Positions 26,163 to 34,854 of a stretch of DNA of 64,000 nucleotides are shown here, piece by piece. Origin of the DNA: Marinobacterium lutimaris. GTDB taxonomy: Bacteria > Pseudomonadota > Gammaproteobacteria > Pseudomonadales > Balneatricaceae. The stretch lies in the NCBI RefSeq assembly GCF_900108065.1, contig NZ_FNVQ01000001.1, forward strand, positions 1,116,001 through 1,180,000, given 5' to 3'. Under the pieces are notes generated by a model. The model did no database searches. It worked only from the letters and a program-made list of their open reading frames with translations, and was not told the DNA's origin. How positions within the stretch are numbered: the first letter of the stretch is position 1; the number at the start of each line of letters is the position of its first letter. The translations under genes were made by a program, and so were the position numbers.

Positions 26163-27071
26163 TCACACTATCCAGCTCAAACCCTCGAGTGGGTTCAGGC
26201 CAAAGCCCAAAGCTCCCGCCTTTGAAGAGGCCTCCGACAGCTGTTCGCCGTCACCGAAAACCGGCCCCTCAACCCCATCGAAGCGATCATCCAGAGCGCG
26301 CTGCAAGGCGAGTCTATCGGTCAGACCGATGAGCAGGGTCGCAAATCCCTCCGCTCGCGCAATGCGGTTCAACTCCAGCATAGCCGCCGGGTAGTCGACC
26401 GCCCCCGATGCAGCACTGCGAAACTCCAGATACCCTATCCCCAGCGCCCGTATTCCCCGGAGGTTCTGCTCCCAGGTGTTCTGCGCATCAACGCAGAGCC
26501 CGGTTAAGTGCTCACAATGAAGCAACAGCCCGTAGCCCCGGTCGCGAAAATTTTCGATGGCCCCGGCCAGGCCTGAAAGCTCGGTCGTACAGGACAGATT
26601 CAGGCGCAGAATGATCTGGCAAGGTGAAAGCCCCAGGCTGTGCAGTAGACTTTCAAACACCAGGCCATGATCTTTAGGTACTGCCTCTATATGTCGCGTA
26701 TGTATATCGAGAATCAGCGGCGGCTTCGGCGGGTTGCCAAGGTTGAGATAGATATAATGAAGGCACTGCAACGTCCTTATCAGCCTGTCGAGGAAAATAA
26801 TATCGCTGCCGTTCCAAGCCTGCAGATAAACCCGCTGCCCGCTTAGCGCACCCGACGGGTCATTAAGCCTAAGCTCGCTGTTGTTCGCAAAATGGGCGAA
26901 GGTTGTCGTCGAAAAGACCGAGGAATGTACCGGCGTCAGCTTGATATTCTGGATCTGCGCACTCACCCCCTCGGGTTCAAGACCAATCCGCCCAACCTCC
27001 GCCAGTACAGAGTCTGGGTGGAGTTCGCGCAGGCGCCGGTTAAGATGTTTCACAATATAGGTCAGAGGCAT
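26163..27071 (-). CDS. Degenerate EAL-domain protein in the sulfate operon
   Basis: A 302-residue protein whose sequence follows the EAL phosphodiesterase fold ('LILDIHTRHIEAVPKDHGLVFESLLHSLGLSPCQIILRLN', 'FRDRGYGLLLHCEHL', 'LGIGYLEFR', 'TLLIGLTDRLALQRALDDRFDGVEGPVFG'), but the signature EAL/ExL motif and the metal-binding acidic residues expected in an active enzyme are not seen. Catalysis is therefore doubtful; it may bind c-di-GMP or only a protein. It lies between the sulfate-binding protein gene and cysT on the same strand. ATG 27071 follows a good GGAG site; an upstream ATG at 27263 is unlikely because it runs into a terminator hairpin. Confidence 0.7.
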   Translation of the reverse strand: MPLTYIVKHLNRRLRELHPDSVLAEVGRIGLEPEGVSAQIQNIKLTPVHSSVFSTTTFAHFANNSELRLNDPSGALSGQRVYLQAWNGSDIIFLDRLIRTLQCLHYIYLNLGNPPKPPLILDIHTRHIEAVPKDHGLVFESLLHSLGLSPCQIILRLNLSCTTELSGLAGAIENFRDRGYGLLLHCEHLTGLCVDAQNTWEQNLRGIRALGIGYLEFRSAASGAVDYPAAMLELNRIARAEGFATLLIGLTDRLALQRALDDRFDGVEGPVFGDGEQLSEASSKAGALGFGLNPLEGLSWIV

Positions 27072-27232
27072 AGGTATCTCCTTTGTCTGGCATTGTTGTT
27101 CTCGTCGTCTGATATGGCGTTGACTGTACGGTCGCCCGAACATCGGCAGGCAATGGAAACAAGCCCCCTGGAAACCAGAAGCTGCGTCATCGCATTTGAC
27201 GGGCGGGAAACCGGTGCCGGTACCCGCAAAAA

Positions 27233-27252
27233 AGGCAGCCTGCTGGCTGCCT
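27233..27252 (-). terminator. Intrinsic terminator after the sulfate-binding protein gene
   Basis: A perfect 8-bp stem (27233-27240 with 27245-27252, loop of 4) followed on the minus strand by TTTTTGCG. It lies about 50 bp past the binding-protein stop, so that gene can be transcribed in excess over the downstream transporter genes. Confidence 0.8.
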
Positions 27253-27304
27253 GCTATATGCATGGAAAGATTTTCAGACGAGGTAACTGGCCACCCTGAT
27301 TGAG

Positions 27305-28336
27305 TCAGGGAGCGTAGATCTGGTCGAACACTCCTCCGTCATTAAAGTGAACCTGTTGTGCCTGCTGCCAGCTACCGAAGAGCTGATCGACAGTAAACGT
27401 CTTCAGGGTCGGGAACCGGGCGATATCCCGCGGATCAGCCAGGGCCGGCAGTACCGGGCGGTAGTAGTGCTTCGCCGCCAGTCGCTGCGCCTGTGGTGAA
27501 TAGAGGTAGGCAAGATACGCCTCGGCAACGGCGCGGGTATCGTTTGCATCGGCCACCTTATCGACCAGGGTCACGGGCGGCTCAGCAAGGATAGAAACCG
27601 AGGGGACGACGATCTCAAACTGATCCGGACCCAGCTCATTGACCGCCAGAAAAGCCTCATTCTCCCAGGCAAGCAGCACGTCGCCGAGCCCCCGCTGTAC
27701 AAAGGAGTTGGTGGCGCCACGGGCGCCTGAATCAAGCACCGGTACCTGCCGGTAGATGGCGGAGACAAACTCCCTGGCTTTTTCCTCATCGCCCTGATGC
27801 GTTTCCAGTGCGTAGCCGTATGCCGCAAGATAGTTCCAGCGCGCCCCGCCCGAGGTCTTCGGGTTCGGCGTGATCACCTCGACCTCCGGCTTGATCAGAT
27901 CGTCCCAGTCATGGATCGCCTTAGGATTACCTTTGCGAACCAGGAAAACGATCGTCGAGTTATAGGGCGAACTGTTATTGGGGAGACGGCTTTGCCAGTC
28001 TGCGGGCAGCTTGCCCGTGTGCTCGCTGATTGCACTGATATCGTAGGCAAGAGCCAGTGTCACCACATCGGCCTCAAGCCCGTCGATGACCGAACGCGCC
28101 TGTTTCCCTGCCCCGCCATGCGACTGCCGAATATCGACATCATCGCCTGTGCGCTCATGCCAGTAGCGCTGAAATAGAGGATTGAACTCCTGATAGAACT
28201 CACGGGTAGGATCGTACGATACGTTCAGCAGCCGGATATCTTTGGCGCTGACCGCACCAGATACCGCACCAGACGCGGCCACCGCCAGGGTCAGAAGCGA
28301 GGCTTTAAATAGTTGGGAAGGTTTTTTCGGGAACAT
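27305..28336 (-). CDS. sbp: Sulfate/thiosulfate ABC transporter substrate-binding protein
   Basis: A 343-residue periplasmic protein with a signal peptide ending 'AVSA'. The mature protein shows the Sbp/CysP signatures '[17 protein letters not shown]', '[29 protein letters not shown]', '[19 protein letters not shown]' and '[11 protein letters not shown]'. It would bind sulfate and hand it to CysTWA, encoded just downstream. ATG 28336 is favoured because AAGGA lies 11 bp ahead; the in-frame ATG at 28348 overlaps that site and lacks its own. Strong terminator behind the gene at 27233-27252. Confidence 0.95.
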   Translation of the reverse strand: MFPKKPSQLFKASLLTLAVAASGAVSGAVSAKDIRLLNVSYDPTREFYQEFNPLFQRYWHERTGDDVDIRQSHGGAGKQARSVIDGLEADVVTLALAYDISAISEHTGKLPADWQSRLPNNSSPYNSTIVFLVRKGNPKAIHDWDDLIKPEVEVITPNPKTSGGARWNYLAAYGYALETHQGDEEKAREFVSAIYRQVPVLDSGARGATNSFVQRGLGDVLLAWENEAFLAVNELGPDQFEIVVPSVSILAEPPVTLVDKVADANDTRAVAEAYLAYLYSPQAQRLAAKHYYRPVLPALADPRDIARFPTLKTFTVDQLFGSWQQAQQVHFNDGGVFDQIYAP

Positions 28337-28669
28337 TTTACAATTCATCCTTTAACTAATTTCTGGGATGAATCGACTCTAACAATCGCGCTTTATTATA
28401 AAAATTAATAAAAACTAAAATGCTTATTACAAAAACGTCAAATAGGCGGGTACGGATGATTTCCCCGCATGAGGATCTACTTCGACCGGGAAACTTGCGC
28501 TTCTTTTGGGTTCGATAAGGCACTTGATACGGCAGGAGGCGCGAGCGGCAATCACTGGAGGTTGTTTATTTCGATAAGTGATTGATCAATATGGCCAAAT
28601 AAAAGCCGCAAACCGGATGAAGGGGGGAGGTCCGGTTTGCGGCCAGCATCATGCTGAAAAGATGATGAT
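28337..28669. other. 333-bp intergenic region between sbp and the porin gene
   Basis: AT-rich near the sbp start (promoter region of the sulfate operon; no clear motif identified) and containing the porin terminator at 28605-28643. No gene seen in the remaining interval. Confidence 0.5.
28605..28643 (-). terminator. Intrinsic terminator of the porin gene
   Basis: A perfect 13-bp stem (28605-28617 with 28631-28643) with a 13-nt loop, followed on the minus strand by TTTTATTTGG. It lies 26 bp past the porin stop. Confidence 0.85.
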
Positions 28670-29749
28670 TTACCAGGTGAGGACGGCACCTAACGCTAAA
28701 GTGTCTATATCTTCACCGCCCTCAGGTTCGTAGACACTGTATTCTCCGACAAGTTTCAAGTTGTCGGTAACATTGTAGAACACCGCTCCGGCAGAAAGTT
28801 CACTCTCACTGCCACCCGCATCTACATTGCCGTAAGAGAGAACTCCTCGAACGGCTTTGTAAGTGTAGGATGTCTGCACGAGATAGCCATCAGAATCTAT
28901 CTCGGAATCGAGCACATGCGATGTGAAGGTGGTCGGGATACCCTCCTGATCAAACCCTGAAGCGGTTACTTTGAAGCCGCCGTAGCCAAGCTGGACGCCG
29001 TAAGCCACGCCCTGTGCATCGACCGAATCGGTGGCAGTGGTGGTTTCACCCATGGCGCCACTTAACCAGGCACCGATCTTCAGACCGTTGTAATCGGCGT
29101 TGTAGGTCAGCTCTGCCTCGAAGCGCGGCTCTTCGCTGTAGCGGCTCAGATCATTGGAATAGCTCGGATCCAGGATACCTACAGCGAGCTGGAAGCCATT
29201 GGCGGTCGGTGTGCGATAGGTGATCTGCGTATTCGGGTTGGCGTAGGGGTAACCGGTGGTGATGTTGCCGAAAGTGGTACGCACCGAATTCTGCGGCGCA
29301 AAACCAACACCCAGCAGCAGCTCATCGTTAAAAATGTTGCTGCGGGCGTAAAGACCGAAATCCTTACCGAACAGTACCTGACCCCAATCGCCATCGACGG
29401 TGCCGTAGAACTGACGCACATCGATACCGGTATCGGTTTCACTGTCGCCGTTCAGGTCGTCGTTGCTGACGTCGTTGATGGTTACCCAGAACGAGGAGCG
29501 CGCGCCGAGCGTCAGGTCGCCCTGCTCTTTGGCCACGTTGAAACCGATGTAGTTAGGCAGAAAGCCCATGCGGACACGGGAGACTTTGCTGTCGCCCTGT
29601 TCCTGGTGGGTATAGAAAGCATTCAGCAGACCGTCTGCGGAGAAGCTGGTGCCCTCCTTGTCGTAGAGAACGATCTCGGCTTGGGCCGATACGGACGCTG
29701 CAGTGACGGCCAAGGCCAGCAGTGAACGGGTCAGATTCTTGTTTTTCAT
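28670..29749 (-). CDS. Outer-membrane porin (Gram-negative general porin type)
   Basis: A 359-residue beta-barrel protein. The signal peptide ends at 'SVSAQA'; the barrel begins 'EIVLYDKEGTSFSADGLLNAFYTH' and ends with '...DTLALGAVLTW', an aromatic C-terminus required for barrel assembly. A long loop includes the acidic segment 'NDVSNDDLNGDSETDTGID', consistent with an anion/cation-selective channel eyelet, but specificity is unknown. AAGGGGAT precedes ATG 29749. It neighbours the sulfate operon, but a separate promoter and terminator suggest an independent unit. Confidence 0.9.
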   Translation of the reverse strand: MKNKNLTRSLLALAVTAASVSAQAEIVLYDKEGTSFSADGLLNAFYTHQEQGDSKVSRVRMGFLPNYIGFNVAKEQGDLTLGARSSFWVTINDVSNDDLNGDSETDTGIDVRQFYGTVDGDWGQVLFGKDFGLYARSNIFNDELLLGVGFAPQNSVRTTFGNITTGYPYANPNTQITYRTPTANGFQLAVGILDPSYSNDLSRYSEEPRFEAELTYNADYNGLKIGAWLSGAMGETTTATDSVDAQGVAYGVQLGYGGFKVTASGFDQEGIPTTFTSHVLDSEIDSDGYLVQTSYTYKAVRGVLSYGNVDAGGSESELSAGAVFYNVTDNLKLVGEYSVYEPEGGEDIDTLALGAVLTW

Positions 29750-30121
29750 GTGATCCCCTTATTATTTTTTGTCATGACGCTCAGGTCACAGGTTTGAAGC
29801 CGGAGCCTGATGGGGATCGATTATTAAAGGCACGGAGAACCGGGAGTATTCGACCTGAGCGCTGTTTCCAGTCGACTTTTCAGCCGAGATGAAAGAGGTG
29901 GAAACGAGGCAATGCCGATGACTGTCGTCGGTTTAATACGGTTGTACTGCAACGATTGACCGGTCCGGCCGGACGTATTACCTCTTTATGACACTGACCC
30001 AGGGATATAGACCGGCTCCCTACTTAAGCCTTGTGAGAGAGGTGTAAATCCTGCGACCTAAGAACGAAAAAAGCGCCTCGAAAGGCGCTTTGCAAAGCTT
30101 GGGCTTGGACTTAGGGACTGA
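29750..30121. other. 372-bp porin upstream region
   Basis: No gene recognised. It contains a 10-bp inverted repeat CGCTCAGGTC/GACCTGAGCG at 29778-29787 and 29852-29861 (possibly a structured porin 5'UTR), a 12-bp palindrome GTCCGGCCGGAC at 29963-29974, and the rraA terminator at 30070-30091. Confidence 0.5.
30070..30091 (-). terminator. Intrinsic terminator of rraA
   Basis: A 9-bp stem AAAGCGCCT/AGGCGCTTT (30070-30078 with 30083-30091) closed on the minus strand by a stable TTCG tetraloop and followed by TTTTTTCG. A textbook Rho-independent terminator, 30 bp after rraA. Confidence 0.9.
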
Positions 30122-30607
30122 TCAGGCCAGTTCCAGCTTCTGTGCAGAGACCAGCACGCCATTGTTATCGGCGTAGACGTACTCACCGGGATTGAAGGTA
30201 ACACCGCCAAAAGTCACCGGGATATTCAGCTCGCCGACACCCTTCTTATCGGTTTTCAGCGGGATAGTACCCAGCGCCTGCACACCGATATCGGTTTCGC
30301 CGATAGCGTTCACATCACGAATACAGCCGTAGATGATGATTCCTTCCCAACCGTTGCTGGCCGCCTTTTCGGCAAGCATGTCGCCGAGCATGGCGCGACG
30401 CATGGAAGCTCCGCCATCAACCACCAGTACCTTGCCCTCACCCGGCTGAGCAACCTGTTCGCGCACCAGGGAGTTATCTTCAAAGGCTTTGATGGTGACG
30501 ATCTCACCACCGAAATTTTCCCGTCCGCCGAAGTTTGCAAACATCGGTTCAACAACACGGACCAGGTCGGGGAACTGGTCACACAGCTCGGGCAATAGAT
30601 CTTCCAC
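30122..30607 (-). CDS. rraA: RraA-family protein (RNase E inhibitor / HMG aldolase fold)
   Basis: A 161-residue protein of the RraA/MenG-like family. The conserved substrate/metal pocket residues are found in '[38 protein letters not shown]', and '[18 protein letters not shown]' is the family's C-terminal signature. In E. coli RraA regulates RNase E; related enzymes act as 4-hydroxy-4-methyl-2-oxoglutarate aldolases. The short size fits the RraA subgroup. ATG 30607 is the only reasonable start. It lies 139 bp after the YdiJ-like gene, separated by hairpins. Confidence 0.9.
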   Translation of the reverse strand: MEDLLPELCDQFPDLVRVVEPMFANFGGRENFGGEIVTIKAFEDNSLVREQVAQPGEGKVLVVDGGASMRRAMLGDMLAEKAASNGWEGIIIYGCIRDVNAIGETDIGVQALGTIPLKTDKKGVGELNIPVTFGGVTFNPGEYVYADNNGVLVSAQKLELA

Positions 30608-30700
30608 GGCAGACTCCTTGGTTTGACTCTTTAGTTGGCTGAATACTGGACCAGTTTTGTTGCAATTGCACTAGCACTTAAGTTCCAGTCCCTGGGGCTC

Positions 30701-30744
30701 TGCCGCGCCTTTTTGCCGCATCGGCTGTGCGGGCGCGGCAAAAG
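30701..30744 (-). terminator. Overlapping hairpins between the YdiJ-like gene and rraA
   Basis: Two mutually exclusive stems: 30711-30719 with 30736-30744 (TTTTGCCGC/GCGGCAAAA, 9 bp) and 30701-30709 with 30732-30740 (TGCCGCGCC/GGCGCGGCA, 9 bp). The first opens just 2 bp past the YdiJ-like stop (minus strand). There is no T-run after either, so this may be an incomplete terminator or an attenuating structure. Confidence 0.45.
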
Positions 30745-30746
30745 GC

Positions 30747-33700
30747 TTACTGGCGGATCAGGCTGAGCAGTACCTGAACCGGGTGCGGCAGACTCTGGTC
30801 ATCGAGACGCTTCACCTGGGAACGGCAGGAGTAACCGGTAGCCATCAGCTGACCGCGGTTCTCCGGCTTGTTGACGATGTTGCGCCAGCTCAGGTCGTAG
30901 ATATCCTTGGAACGCTGATAGTTGGCAGTCTCGTGACCGAAGGTGCCGGACATGCCGCAGCAACCGGAGGACTGGATCGTCAGCTTCTGGCCGAGTGCGT
31001 CAAAGATCTGCTGCCACTGTTTCAGCGACGGTGCTGCAGAGGTTTTCTCGGTACAGTGCGCCATTAGCTTGTATTCGGCACTCGGCAGGTCACGCTCCAT
31101 ACGGATATTGCCCAGTTCACCGGCCAACCACTCCTGTACCAGCGAGACTTTTGGCAGATCCCGGCCCACCGCATCGGCATATTCCTGACGGTAGGTCAGG
31201 GTCATGGAGGGATCGATACCGATCAGCGGCGCGCCGGTGGCTTCGAGAATTCGCAGCATCTCCACATTGCGCTTGGCCGCCTTGTTGAATGCCTTCATAA
31301 AGCCGTGCACGTGCAGCGGCTTACCGTTCGGCATAAACGGCGCCACCATCACGTAGTAGCCGAACTGCCCCAACAGGTCGATCAGGTCTAGCACCAGCTG
31401 GGTTTCGAAGTAGCTGGTGAAGGCGTCCTGCACGATCACCACAGCACGGTCACGCTGAGCCGGGCTCAGGGATTCGATCAGATCCGGCGTTGCCCATTCG
31501 ATACCGCGCTCGCTCATCCCCTTGCGCAGATCGTTGGTGCAGATGACCGGGCTGTCGACCATACCGACCATGCGGCGCATGACGCTGCGCATCAGCGGGT
31601 TAGTCATCGCCCAGTTGTAAGGTGCCGGGAAGCGCGACAGCGTCGGCATCATAAATTCCAGGCTACCGACCAGGTAATCCTTCATCGGACGCAGGTAACG
31701 GCTGTAATAGAGCTCGAGGAAGCGGGAACGGAAGTCCGGCACGTTCACCTTGATCGGACACTGACCGACGCAGGACTTACACGCCAGGCAGCCCATCATC
31801 GCTTCGTGCACTTCATTGGAGAAGTCGTACTCGCCCTTGTTACGGCGAAGCGTATTGCGCAGCTTCACCGGCAGTGAGAGCAGCCCGGAGCCGCGGCGCG
31901 CCTCTTTGGCCTCAGCCACCGGATTAACGCCCTGCTTCGCCATCAGGCGCAGCCATTCGCGGATCAGCGAGGCGCGGCCTTTCGGTGAATGGATGCGCTC
32001 GCGCGTGCCCTTCCATGACGGACACATGGCATCGTTCGGGTCGTAGTTATAGCAGGCGCCGTTGCCGTTACAGTTCATGGCGGAATCGTACTGTTCGCGC
32101 ACGATCACCGGAATCTCACGGTCGAGCTGCCCACGCGTCTGGACGCCATCGATACTCAACAGCTCGGCGCCATCGATCGCCGGCGTGGCGATCTTGCCGG
32201 GGTTAAGCTGGTTGCGGCCATCAAAGACGCCCTTGATCCTCTGCAGCTCGGCATAGAGCGGGCCGAAGAACTCCGGCGCGTATTCGGAACGCACGCCCTT
32301 ACCGTGTTCGCCCCATAGCAGACCCTTGTACTTTTTGGTCAGCGCGGCGACGCCATCGGAGATCACACGGATCATCCCCTCCTGCGCCTCATCCTTCATA
32401 TCGATGGCCGGGCGCACGTGCAATACGCCGCAGTCCACATGACCGAACATGCCGTACTTGAGGCCATGGCTGTCCAGCAGTGCGCGGAACTCCATAATGT
32501 AGTCGGCCAGGTTTTCCGGCGGTACCGCGGTATCTTCGACGAACGGAATCGGCCGCTTCTGCCCCTTGGCGTTACCCAGCAGACCCACGGAGCGCTTGCG
32601 CATCGCCCAGATCTTGCCGATCTCGCCGGCGCCGTAGGCCACGGTGTAGCCGAAGCTGACGCCAGGCTGACCCTTTACCTTATCCAGGTGGGCACAAAGC
32701 GCTTCCACATCTTTTTTCAGCGCTTCTTCGTCATCGCCGGTGTATTCCACCAGGTTGATGCCGCGAATTTCCGGTTCGCCTTCAACGGCGGGGAAATAAT
32801 CACTGACCGCATCCCAGACGATATCTTCCATGGCCAGGTTCAGTACCTTGGAGTCCACCGTCTCGATAGAGGTCGGGCCCCACTGCATCAGCGCCTGGGC
32901 ATCGCGCAGGGAGGATTCAAAGCTGTCGTACTTGAGGTTAACCAGCGCGGAGTACTTGGGGATCGCCAGCACGTTTAGCTTGGCTTCGGCGATAAACGCC
33001 AGCGAGCCTTCACCGCCACAGAGCACGGAGTTCAGGTTGAAACGCCCCTGCTCATCGCGGATATGCGCCAGGTCGTAACCGGTCAGGCAGCGGTTCAGTT
33101 TCGGGAAGGTGGCGTCGATCTGTTCCTTGCAGCGGCCGAAAATCTCATCGACGGTACGGTGCACCTCGCCGATGCGGTCTTCACGCGCCTTGATCTTGTC
33201 GAGCTCGGCCTCTTCAACGGGGCCGGAGGTCCAGAGATCGCCGCCGAGGAACACGCTCTTCAGTTCCAGCACATGGTCACGGGTCTTGCCGTACATCACC
33301 GAGCCCTGACCGCTGGCGTCGGTGTTGATCATGCCGCCAACAGTGGCGCGGTTACTGGTGGACAACTCCGGCGCGAAGAACAGGCCATAGGGCTTCAGCG
33401 CCGCATTGAGCTGATCCTTGACCACACCGGCCTGCACTCGCACCCAGCGCTCTTCCGGATTGATCTCCAGGATACGGTTCATATGCTTGGAAACATCAAC
33501 CACCAGGCCATCGGTCAGCGACTGACCGTTGGTGCCGGTACCGCCGCCACGGGCACTCAGCACCACCTCTTTAAAGCGCGGGCTGTCCGCCAGCTGGGCG
33601 ATACGCACCAAGTCATCCGTGTTACGCGGATAGAGCACCGCCTGGGGTAAAATCTGGTAGATGCTGTTATCGGTGGCAAGCACCACGCGGTTGGCGTAGT

Positions 33701-33800
33701 CGGGGTTCAGATCCCCCTCAAAGCCGCTCTCCTTCAGCGCCTCGACAAATGCGAGGTACAAATCCTGAATCGTATCGGTTTCGGCAATGCGTGGGATCAT
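30747..33800 (-). CDS. FAD-binding and (Fe-S) oxidoreductase, YdiJ-like
   Basis: A 1017-residue three-part enzyme. The N-terminal half is a FAD_binding_4 and FAD-oxidase C domain ('LSARGGGTGTNGQSLTDGLVVDVSKHMNR', 'INTDASGQGSVMYGKTRDHV', 'GYTVAYGAGEIGKIW', 'MFGHVDCGVLHVRPAID'). The middle carries a 4Fe-4S cluster motif 'CLACKSCVGQCPIKVNVPDF'. The C-terminal part is a CCG-type cysteine-rich domain ('IQSSGCCGMSGTFGHE'), with other conserved cysteines before it. YdiJ oxidises D-2-hydroxy acids in E. coli, so D-lactate or D-2-hydroxyglutarate is a likely substrate. A divergent LysR regulator gene lies 98 bp away. Confidence 0.9.
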   Translation of the reverse strand: MIPRIAETDTIQDLYLAFVEALKESGFEGDLNPDYANRVVLATDNSIYQILPQAVLYPRNTDDLVRIAQLADSPRFKEVVLSARGGGTGTNGQSLTDGLVVDVSKHMNRILEINPEERWVRVQAGVVKDQLNAALKPYGLFFAPELSTSNRATVGGMINTDASGQGSVMYGKTRDHVLELKSVFLGGDLWTSGPVEEAELDKIKAREDRIGEVHRTVDEIFGRCKEQIDATFPKLNRCLTGYDLAHIRDEQGRFNLNSVLCGGEGSLAFIAEAKLNVLAIPKYSALVNLKYDSFESSLRDAQALMQWGPTSIETVDSKVLNLAMEDIVWDAVSDYFPAVEGEPEIRGINLVEYTGDDEEALKKDVEALCAHLDKVKGQPGVSFGYTVAYGAGEIGKIWAMRKRSVGLLGNAKGQKRPIPFVEDTAVPPENLADYIMEFRALLDSHGLKYGMFGHVDCGVLHVRPAIDMKDEAQEGMIRVISDGVAALTKKYKGLLWGEHGKGVRSEYAPEFFGPLYAELQRIKGVFDGRNQLNPGKIATPAIDGAELLSIDGVQTRGQLDREIPVIVREQYDSAMNCNGNGACYNYDPNDAMCPSWKGTRERIHSPKGRASLIREWLRLMAKQGVNPVAEAKEARRGSGLLSLPVKLRNTLRRNKGEYDFSNEVHEAMMGCLACKSCVGQCPIKVNVPDFRSRFLELYYSRYLRPMKDYLVGSLEFMMPTLSRFPAPYNWAMTNPLMRSVMRRMVGMVDSPVICTNDLRKGMSERGIEWATPDLIESLSPAQRDRAVVIVQDAFTSYFETQLVLDLIDLLGQFGYYVMVAPFMPNGKPLHVHGFMKAFNKAAKRNVEMLRILEATGAPLIGIDPSMTLTYRQEYADAVGRDLPKVSLVQEWLAGELGNIRMERDLPSAEYKLMAHCTEKTSAAPSLKQWQQIFDALGQKLTIQSSGCCGMSGTFGHETANYQRSKDIYDLSWRNIVNKPENRGQLMATGYSCRSQVKRLDDQSLPHPVQVLLSLIRQ

Positions 33801-33847
33801 GGCTAATCCTGTGAGCTTTTAAAGACGTGGATTGAATGGGGCTAATG

Positions 33848-33862
33848 ATGCAAAATCCGCAT
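33848..33862. promoter_or_regulatory. LysR-type operator between ydiJ-like and lysR genes
   Basis: ATGC-AAAATCC-GCAT fits the LysR recognition rule T-N11-A (T at 33849, A at 33861). It is nested in a longer interrupted repeat AATGAT-N15-ATCATT (33844-33870) between two divergent genes, at 29-55 bp from the lysR start. Confidence 0.5.
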
Positions 33863-33898
33863 TTATCATTCAAACGATATATTTCTATTAATTAATCG

Positions 33899-34840
33899 AT
33901 GAATACGAATAATATCTCGATTCGCCAGCTGCAGGCTTTCGTCGAGGTCGCCCTCAACGGTAGCTTCACCCGCGCCGCCGAGGGGTTGCACCTGACCCAG
34001 TCCACTCTGACCGCCCAGATTCAGCAGCTCGAGGACCAGGCGGGACTCAAGCTGTTCGACCGCACGACTCGCCGCGTACTGCTAACCGCCGAGGGAGAGC
34101 GCTTTCTACCGGTGGCCGAACGCCTGCTGTCAGATTTTAATACGGCGATGACCGATCTCCAGTCCCGCGCCGAGTTGAAAGAGGGCCACGTCAGCCTGGC
34201 GGGCTCGCCCTCGGTAGTCACCCGACTGCTGCCCACCGCCCTGCCGCTGTTTCGCCAGACCCATCCCGGTATCCGCGTCCATATCCGTGATGACAGCGCC
34301 GGCAGCCTGGAACAACGTGTGCTCAACAACGAGGTCGACTTCGCCATCGCCGGCAACCATTCCCAGCAACCGGACCTGGAATATGAGCCGATACTGCGTG
34401 ACCGTTACGGTCTGGTCGTTACCCGGCATCACCGCTTGGCCAACGCAACCCAACTCAACTGGTCCCAGGTACCCAACGACGAACTGCTGCTGTTAAGCGG
34501 TGATACGGGGATTCGCGCCCAATTGGAACGTTTCAGCGCCAGCGGCCAGCTAAGTATCAAACTGGATGATGCCAAAATCGAGGCAACCAACCCCGCCGGG
34601 CTCGCCGCACTGATCGCGCAGAACCTGGGTGTCTCGGTATTGCCTGCGCTGGCCGCCGATACCCATTCCTTTGAGCAGCTACGCTTTATTCCACTACTCA
34701 AGCCCCAGCTTGAGCGGGAGATCTGTATTATCACCCGCCGCGGTCGAGCGCTAAGCCCGGCGGCTGCGGCGTTGCTGGCCAGCATCAGCGAGCAGCTTTC
34801 GCAGATGAAGCTCCCGGCAGGCGTGCAGGTGTGTCGCTGA
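33899..34840 (+). CDS. LysR-family transcriptional regulator
   Basis: A 313-residue LysR protein. The N-terminal winged HTH contains 'GSFTRAAEGLHLTQSTLTAQIQQLED', followed by the linker and a type-2 periplasmic-binding-like effector domain ('GHVSLAGSPSVVTRLLPTALPLFRQTHPGIRVHIRD...', 'LAALIAQNLGVSVLPALAAD'). It is transcribed away from the YdiJ-like dehydrogenase gene with a likely operator between, so it probably controls that gene and senses a hydroxy acid or related metabolite (inference). Confidence 0.93.
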   Translation: MNTNNISIRQLQAFVEVALNGSFTRAAEGLHLTQSTLTAQIQQLEDQAGLKLFDRTTRRVLLTAEGERFLPVAERLLSDFNTAMTDLQSRAELKEGHVSLAGSPSVVTRLLPTALPLFRQTHPGIRVHIRDDSAGSLEQRVLNNEVDFAIAGNHSQQPDLEYEPILRDRYGLVVTRHHRLANATQLNWSQVPNDELLLLSGDTGIRAQLERFSASGQLSIKLDDAKIEATNPAGLAALIAQNLGVSVLPALAADTHSFEQLRFIPLLKPQLEREICIITRRGRALSPAAAALLASISEQLSQMKLPAGVQVCR

Positions 34841-34854
34841 ACAGCCGATCAATC

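Noticed and set aside
27264-27304. Small inverted repeat CTGATTGAGTCAG at the end of the sulfate-binding protein gene
   Set aside because: The stem is too short; the strong terminator at 27233-27252 explains this region better.
29963-29974. Perfect 12-bp palindrome GTCCGGCCGGAC in the porin upstream gap
   Set aside because: A single GC palindrome of this size without a second copy or a known regulator site is not enough to claim a function.
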